From: Streptomyces luteolus
Lineage (GTDB): Bacteria; Actinomycetota; Actinomycetes; Streptomycetales; Streptomycetaceae
Direction of reading: 5' to 3'
Assembly (NCBI RefSeq): GCF_029968015.1
Contig: NZ_JASCIS010000001.1
Coordinates: forward strand, 1-64,000
Length of the DNA: 64,000 bases
Position numbers and translations under genes: made by a program. The notes beneath the pieces are model-generated. The model was not told where the DNA came from, made no database searches, and was given only the letters and a program-made list of their open reading frames with translations. Positions 59,776 through 64,000 of this stretch are shown piece after piece. Positions within the stretch are counted from its first letter, which is position 1. Every line of letters begins with the position of its first letter.

Positions 59776-62583
59776 TCAGAGCGCGCCCTTGCGCGTCAGA
59801 TGGTTGAAGCACAACCAGCCCGGCAGAACCGGCAGCCACAGAGTGAGCAGCCGGTACAGCAGCACCGCGGGCGCCGCGACCTCCTTCGGCAGGCCGATCG
59901 CCACCAGACCGAACGTCAGCGTCGCCTCGACCGCACCCACACCGCCGGGCGTCGGTGCCGCCGAGCCGAGCGCGTTGCCCGCGAGGAAGACCACGGCGAC
60001 ACCGGCCAAGCTCAGCGAGACGGTCTCGTCGGTGGAGAAGGCCCGTACCGACGCGTCCAGGCAGAGCACGAACATCGCGGTGAGCAGCAGCATGCCGCCG
60101 ATGCCGGTGATCAGCTTCTGCGGCCGCTGCAGCACGTCCAGCATGCGCGGCACGACCCCCGCGAACAGCGACCGCAGCCGCGTCGCCACGAACTGCCGCA
60201 GGAACGGGATCGCCGTCACCACGAGCACGAGCACCGCGACGGTCAGCAGGCCCGCGATGACCGTACGGGACGGGGTCAGCTCCGGAGTCTTCTCCGTACC
60301 CGTCAGATAACCCATCGTCAGCAGCAGCAGGATGTGCGAGCCGAGGCCGAAGAGCTGGGACGCGCCCACCGACGCCACCGCGAGCCCCGAGCGGACCCCG
60401 GCCCGCTGCAGGAACCGGGTGTTGAGCGCCACTCCGCCGACCGCCGCGGGCGCCACGATCTTCACGAACGACCCGGCGACCTGCGCCGCCACCGTCCGTA
60501 CGAACGGCACCCGCTCCGGCACGAAGCCGAGCAGCGCCATCGCCGCCGCCACGTAGCTGAGCGCGGAGAACCCCACCGCGGCGAGCACCCAGCCCCACTT
60601 GGCCTCTTCGAAGAGCTTCACGAAGTCGACGCCGGTGAGCTGCGAGAGCAGGAAGTACGCGCCGATCGCCCCGGCGAGGAAGCTGATCAGGGTGCGCGGC
60701 TTGATCCGCTCCAGCTGCGCGGGCTCGACCGGCGCCTGCGGCCTGATCTTCAGCACCTCGTGCCGGATCTGGGTGAGCAGATCCTCCTCGCGGGCCACGT
60801 CGAGCGCCTCGTCAAGGGCCCGCTTCTCGGCCTGCTTGTGGCCCTTCGCCGCCTTGCGTTCCGATGCGGCGGACTCGGTTCCGCTCTCCTCGCGCGCCTG
60901 CTTGGACTTACGGGACGCCTCCAGGACCGCCTCGCGCTCGCGCTGGGACCGCTCCCGGCCGAGCTTGCGCAGCGTCGACCGGGTCGACCGGGTCAGCGCG
61001 ATCGGCTGCAGCAGCGGCAGACAGTCCGCGACCGCGTCGGGACCGAGCACGCCGACCGCCGCGTCCACCGCGCGCTCGGCACCGGTGCGCAGGCCGAACG
61101 TGGTGAGCAGCTGCGCGATGTCCATCCGCAGGACCAGGTCACCGGCGGCGATCTCGCCGCCCCGCAGATCCGTGATGATCACCTTGCCGGAACGATCCAC
61201 CAGAATCGAGTCGCCCGCGAGGCGCCGGTGCGCGATCCGCCGCGACTGCAGCGCCTGCACCTGCAGCCAGGTGTCCCGCATCAGGCCGTCGGTGATCTCC
61301 TCGTCGGACAGCGCGTCCAGGGAGCGCCCGCCCAGGTGCTCGTAGACGAGCATCACCGCGTCGGGCCCGAGCTCGGACGTGGCGATCAGCTTCGGCGCGT
61401 TGGCCCCGGCCGCGATCGCCGCGTACGAGAGGAGCGCCTCCTGCTCCAGGGCCTGGCGCAGCGACTGCAGGCTGCGGCGGGTGGTGATGCCGCGCAGCGT
61501 GAGCCGGCGCCACACGCGGTAAAAGAAGCCCTGCGCCTGCTGCTCCCGGTCGACGACCGTGACGTCCAGCGGCGGGCCGTCCTCCAGGGTGACGAAGTAG
61601 CGGCGGCCGCGGTCGCCCGCTTCGGTGGACTCCGCCGCGTCCTCCGCGCGCGCGGCGCTGACCGGCCGGAACCCGACGTGCCGCAGCCCGGCGAGCAGCG
61701 TCTGCCCGGTGGGCCGGACGTTGGGGGAGCCGACCGCGTAGAGCGTTCCGTACGCGACGGTCCAGCCGATCAGGACCGTCAGGATGATCGAGAACGGGGT
61801 GGTGAACCCGGCGACGAGCATCGAGAGCGCGTCGAGCAGCAGCACCGTCCACAGCACCACGCGCCAGCGCGGTCTTCGGGACATCCCGACGGCCGTCATG
61901 TACGCGATGACCGGCGCGAGGTAGCCGTGCACCGGGTCGGTCAGCGCGCCCGGGTCCTCCACGAGCGGCCGGGTCAGCGCGTCCTGGATCGAGTCGGGCG
62001 CGGCCTTCGCCACCCACAGGTCGGTGGCGAGCGTCACACCGTGGGCGAGCACGGCGGCGAGCACGCCGTCGGCGATGCGCAGCCCGTCGCGCTTGATGAG
62101 CCGCTCGATCGCGAAGGCCACCGGTACGAGCAGCACCGCGATGGAGGCGCTCAGTCCGGCGAACTTGATCAGCAGGTCGGGCGCCTGGTCGGTGCCCTTG
62201 TTGATGTCCTGTTCGAGGCCGGACGTGGTGCCGTGCGCGAACGCCGCGATCGACAGCACGAGCACGACGGCCAGGATCCCGACCAGCATGCGCATGAGGT
62301 CGGACGGCCGGTGCACCCGCGCGGGCAGGAGCGGTTCGTCCCCCTCGACCTCGTCGCCGGCGCCGGCGCCGGTGGCCGTGGAGGCGGTGGCGCCGTGCGG
62401 TACGGGGGCTTCGGGGTGCGCGGCCGGGCTCCGCCCGCGTGCTGCGTCGTCCGTCTCGCGTGCTGCGTCGTCCGTCTCGCGCGGGCCGTCGGTGTCCGGG
62501 CGCGACGGCGTGTCAGGGGTGCGCTCGTCCTTGGGGGGCTGCACTCCCTGATCCTTCTCCGTCCCGTTTTCCTCGCGTATCAC
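59776..62583 (-). CDS. Flippase-like (LPG-synthase TM domain) protein with kinase-like middle
   Basis: The product has 935 residues. An acidic disordered N-terminus (1-90, with a duplicated RETDDAA word) leads to a first set of transmembrane helices (about 95-290). A cytoplasmic middle follows, with a protein-kinase-like segment: IAHRRLAGDSILVDRSGKVIITDLRGGE, recalling HRD and DFG loops of ABC1/RIO-like kinases. A Lys/Glu-rich coiled stretch comes next, then a C-terminal TIGR00374-type integral membrane domain (about 610-935) related to lysylphosphatidylglycerol synthase flippases. It probably moves or modifies a polyprenyl-linked or lipid substrate. Confidence 0.82.
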   Translation of the reverse strand: MIREENGTEKDQGVQPPKDERTPDTPSRPDTDGPRETDDAARETDDAARGRSPAAHPEAPVPHGATASTATGAGAGDEVEGDEPLLPARVHRPSDLMRMLVGILAVVLVLSIAAFAHGTTSGLEQDINKGTDQAPDLLIKFAGLSASIAVLLVPVAFAIERLIKRDGLRIADGVLAAVLAHGVTLATDLWVAKAAPDSIQDALTRPLVEDPGALTDPVHGYLAPVIAYMTAVGMSRRPRWRVVLWTVLLLDALSMLVAGFTTPFSIILTVLIGWTVAYGTLYAVGSPNVRPTGQTLLAGLRHVGFRPVSAARAEDAAESTEAGDRGRRYFVTLEDGPPLDVTVVDREQQAQGFFYRVWRRLTLRGITTRRSLQSLRQALEQEALLSYAAIAAGANAPKLIATSELGPDAVMLVYEHLGGRSLDALSDEEITDGLMRDTWLQVQALQSRRIAHRRLAGDSILVDRSGKVIITDLRGGEIAAGDLVLRMDIAQLLTTFGLRTGAERAVDAAVGVLGPDAVADCLPLLQPIALTRSTRSTLRKLGRERSQREREAVLEASRKSKQAREESGTESAASERKAAKGHKQAEKRALDEALDVAREEDLLTQIRHEVLKIRPQAPVEPAQLERIKPRTLISFLAGAIGAYFLLSQLTGVDFVKLFEEAKWGWVLAAVGFSALSYVAAAMALLGFVPERVPFVRTVAAQVAGSFVKIVAPAAVGGVALNTRFLQRAGVRSGLAVASVGASQLFGLGSHILLLLTMGYLTGTEKTPELTPSRTVIAGLLTVAVLVLVVTAIPFLRQFVATRLRSLFAGVVPRMLDVLQRPQKLITGIGGMLLLTAMFVLCLDASVRAFSTDETVSLSLAGVAVVFLAGNALGSAAPTPGGVGAVEATLTFGLVAIGLPKEVAAPAVLLYRLLTLWLPVLPGWLCFNHLTRKGAL

Positions 62584-62744
62584 CAGTCACCGTCCGGATG
62601 ATGGTGGCACGACCCGCTGACAACAGGGGGCATCAGGGTGCATTCAGCCGTCGGACTGTGTCCCTGATACGCACACCCGGGGTTCACAGAACCATGCTCC
62701 CTCGCCCGCCCGGATTGTCGGTGGGGTGCGGCAATATGGGCCGG

Positions 62745-63113
62745 ATGAGCGAGGAGAGCCTGCCGGAACTTCCGGACTACGCGGAGCGGGTGCTCCAGGT
62801 CGCGGAGCGCATCCCGCCCGGCCGCGTGCTGACGTACGGGGACATCGCGGAGTGGCTGGGCGAGGGCGGCCCGCGCCAGGTCGGCCGCGTGATGGCGCTG
62901 TACGGCGGGGCGGTGCCCTGGTGGCGCGTGGTCCGGGCCGACGGCCTCCTGCTGCCGGGGCACGAGCGGCGCGCCCTGGAGCGCTACCGCGTCGAGGCCA
63001 CCCCGCTGCGCAGCACGGGCGCCGGTGAACAGCGCCTCGACATGAGGCGGGCGCGCTGGGACGGCGGGGATGGAGGGGATGGAGGTGATGGAGGGGGCGG
63101 AGGGGGCGGCTGA
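62745..63113 (+). CDS. Alkyltransferase-like protein (MGMT family, no catalytic Cys)
   Basis: The product has 122 residues from ATG 62745 (ATG 62736 is also possible). The DNA-binding HTH region of MGMT is present (RVLTYGDIAEWLGEGGPRQVGRVM). The catalytic PCHR motif reads PWWR (58-61), so the alkyl-accepting Cys is replaced by Trp, as in alkyltransferase-like (ATL) proteins, which flag O6-alkylguanine for nucleotide-excision repair. The last 15 residues are a (Gly-Gly-Asp)n/poly-Gly tail from a small repeat. It is placed just upstream of a UvrD-type helicase gene. Confidence 0.87.
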   Translation: MSEESLPELPDYAERVLQVAERIPPGRVLTYGDIAEWLGEGGPRQVGRVMALYGGAVPWWRVVRADGLLLPGHERRALERYRVEATPLRSTGAGEQRLDMRRARWDGGDGGDGGDGGGGGGG

Positions 63114-63202
63114 GACGGCGGGGACGGCTGAGCGGGGCGTCACAAGGGACAGCTTCCGGTATGCGGCGCCACCGCGGGTGCCTGCTGGACCGTACGGGCG
63201 AC

Positions 63203-63475
63203 ACGCCTCCGGCCTGTGGCGACGCGCCTCCGGCCTGTGGCGACGCGCCTCCGGCCTGTGGCGACGCGCCTCCGGCCTGTGGCGACGCGCCTCCGGCCTG
63301 TGGCGACGCGCCTCCGGCCTGTGGCGACGCGCCTCCGGCCGGAGGCGAGAGGCTCCCGGCTTGCGGCGAGAGGCTTCCGGCCTGTGGCGACGGGCTTCCG
63401 GTCGGGGGTGAGAGGCTTCCGGCCTGTGGCGACGGGCTTCCGGTCGGGGGCGAGAGGCTTCCGGCCTGCGGCGGG
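63203..63475. repeat. 21-bp tandem repeat array
   Basis: About 13 units of 21 bp; the first six are near-identical and contain GCCTCCGGCCTGTGGCGAC, later ones vary (CCGGTCGGGGGCGAGAGG type). The array fills the centre of the 546-bp gap 63,114-63,659. All six frames read as heptapeptide repeats, but none has a start or ribosome-binding site, so no gene is called here. Confidence 0.92.
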
Positions 63476-63659
63476 GCGGACGAAGCCGGGGAAGCGGCGC
63501 GTTCCGGTCGGCGACTGGCGTAGCGTCGAGCGCGGCAGTCACCGGACCGCCGCCGCGAACCGCCGCCACCGCTCGCGCGGCACGCGGCGGCCGTCCGACG
63601 ACCACCGGGGCCCACGGCCCCTTCTCCACCCAGCACACCCACCAGGACCGGCGATCCAC

Positions 63660-64000
63660 GTGAGCTCCTCTACTTCCGAACGGCGCGCTCCCGACGCATC
63701 CGTGCGTCAGGGGGGCACCCGTGCGTACCGACTGGTGCGTACTCCGCCGGTCAGAGTGGATCCCCCTCGTCTTGACGCACCACAGCGCGCGGTGGTTGAC
63801 CATGCGGGCGGACCGCTGCTCGTGCTCGCCGGTCCGGGCACCGGAAAATCCACCACTCTTGTGGAGGCGGTCGCCGCCCGGATCGCCAAGGGCACCGATC
63901 CCGAGCGGATCCTGGTGCTCACGTTCAGCCGCAAGGCGGCGGTGGAGCTGCGCGATCGTATGGCGATGCGCATCGGCGGCGTCTCCGCCCCGCGGGCCAC
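63660..64000 (+). CDS. UvrD/AddA-type ATP-dependent DNA helicase (5' part only)
   Basis: The reading frame opens at GTG 63660 and runs off the window end (113 codons seen). After about 40 variable residues come the Q motif (LDAPQRAVV), Walker A in AGPGTGKSTTLVEAVA, and motif Ia ILVLTFSRKAAVELRDRM, the typical opening of superfamily 1A helicases. It should act in DNA repair or recombination. Whether it carries a RecB-type nuclease domain lies outside the window. Confidence 0.9.
   Translation, partial: MSSSTSERRAPDASVRQGGTRAYRLVRTPPVRVDPPRLDAPQRAVVDHAGGPLLVLAGPGTGKSTTLVEAVAARIAKGTDPERILVLTFSRKAAVELRDRMAMRIGGVSAPRA

Noticed and set aside
63114-63659. The 21-bp array as a CRISPR or as a coding heptapeptide-repeat gene
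   Set aside because: Units abut with no unique spacers, so it is not CRISPR. No frame has a start with a ribosome-binding site, and the frames overlap the flanking real genes.

Overview
The window looks like a chromosomal segment of a Streptomyces species. GC content is very high, third codon positions are strongly GC-biased, GTG starts and 4-bp ATGA/GTGA overlaps are common, and several small conserved Streptomyces proteins are recognisable. I found no rRNA, tRNA, CRISPR array, transposase or phage gene. About 60 genes are supported. Functions are assigned from motifs and family knowledge read by eye; no database search was run.

Layout. (1) 1-7 kb: two secreted or membrane proteins, dapE, a LOG-like nucleotide-binding protein, a dihydropteroate synthase paralogue with an altered signature, a DivIVA-domain protein, DNA-3-methyladenine glycosylase I, and an inverted-repeat-flanked intergenic element. 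(2) 7-18 kb: an enoyl-CoA hydratase-like protein, a 55-aa DUF3117 protein, then O-methyltransferase, ECF sigma factor, zinc-binding anti-sigma factor, HtrA-like protease and TatB, followed by Mrp, DUF1003 and a PRC/MgtE-N/CBS protein. As I remember it, this order closely parallels the M. tuberculosis dapE-folP2-tagA-sigE-rseA-htrA-tatB-mrp region. It is therefore an ancient conserved envelope-stress and housekeeping block. (3) 18-31 kb: a lipoprotein, a double alpha/beta-hydrolase with a divergent MerR regulator and a textbook MerR promoter, CorA, a SUFU-domain protein, an MFS exporter, a zinc-ribbon protein, a PHP phosphoesterase, a MarC protein, a 50-aa protein, a NYN-domain protein and another hydrolase. 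(4) 31-39 kb: a DEAD-box helicase with a long basic repeat tail, a ferritin-like protein, DUF3107, TetR, a hydrolase with a periodic His tail, and a DUF3152 zincin-like protein. (5) 39.5-44.9 kb: a tightly overlapping five-gene cluster (PelF-like glycosyltransferase, Ala/Pro repeat protein, polytopic membrane protein, sugar-nucleotide epimerase, spherulin-4-like protein) that resembles a reduced Pel-type polysaccharide locus. (6) 45-49.4 kb: MoeZ-like ThiF/rhodanese protein and two paralogous exported SlpD/TAP-type peptidases. (7) 49.5-59.7 kb: a respiratory module, narGHJI with a radical SAM/SPASM gene and a hemG/hemY-type oxidase downstream and a divergent ywiC-like gene. (8) 59.8-64 kb: a flippase-like membrane protein with a kinase-like middle, an alkyltransferase-like DNA-repair protein, a 21-bp repeat array, and the start of a UvrD/AddA-type helicase cut by the window end.

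Two themes run across the window. First, minisatellite-like tandem repeats are unusually frequent, both between genes (often copying the stop codon of the gene just upstream) and inside genes (HtrA, hydrolase linker, helicase tail, His tail, (Ser-Ala-Asp)n leader, Ala/Pro protein). Second, several genes seem to need non-standard initiation (ATT, CTG) or carry changes at family catalytic residues. The best candidates for under-described biology are the Pel-like cluster with its apparently inactive, non-secreted spherulin-4 protein, and the nitrate reductase operon that carries its own radical SAM and haem-synthesis genes.
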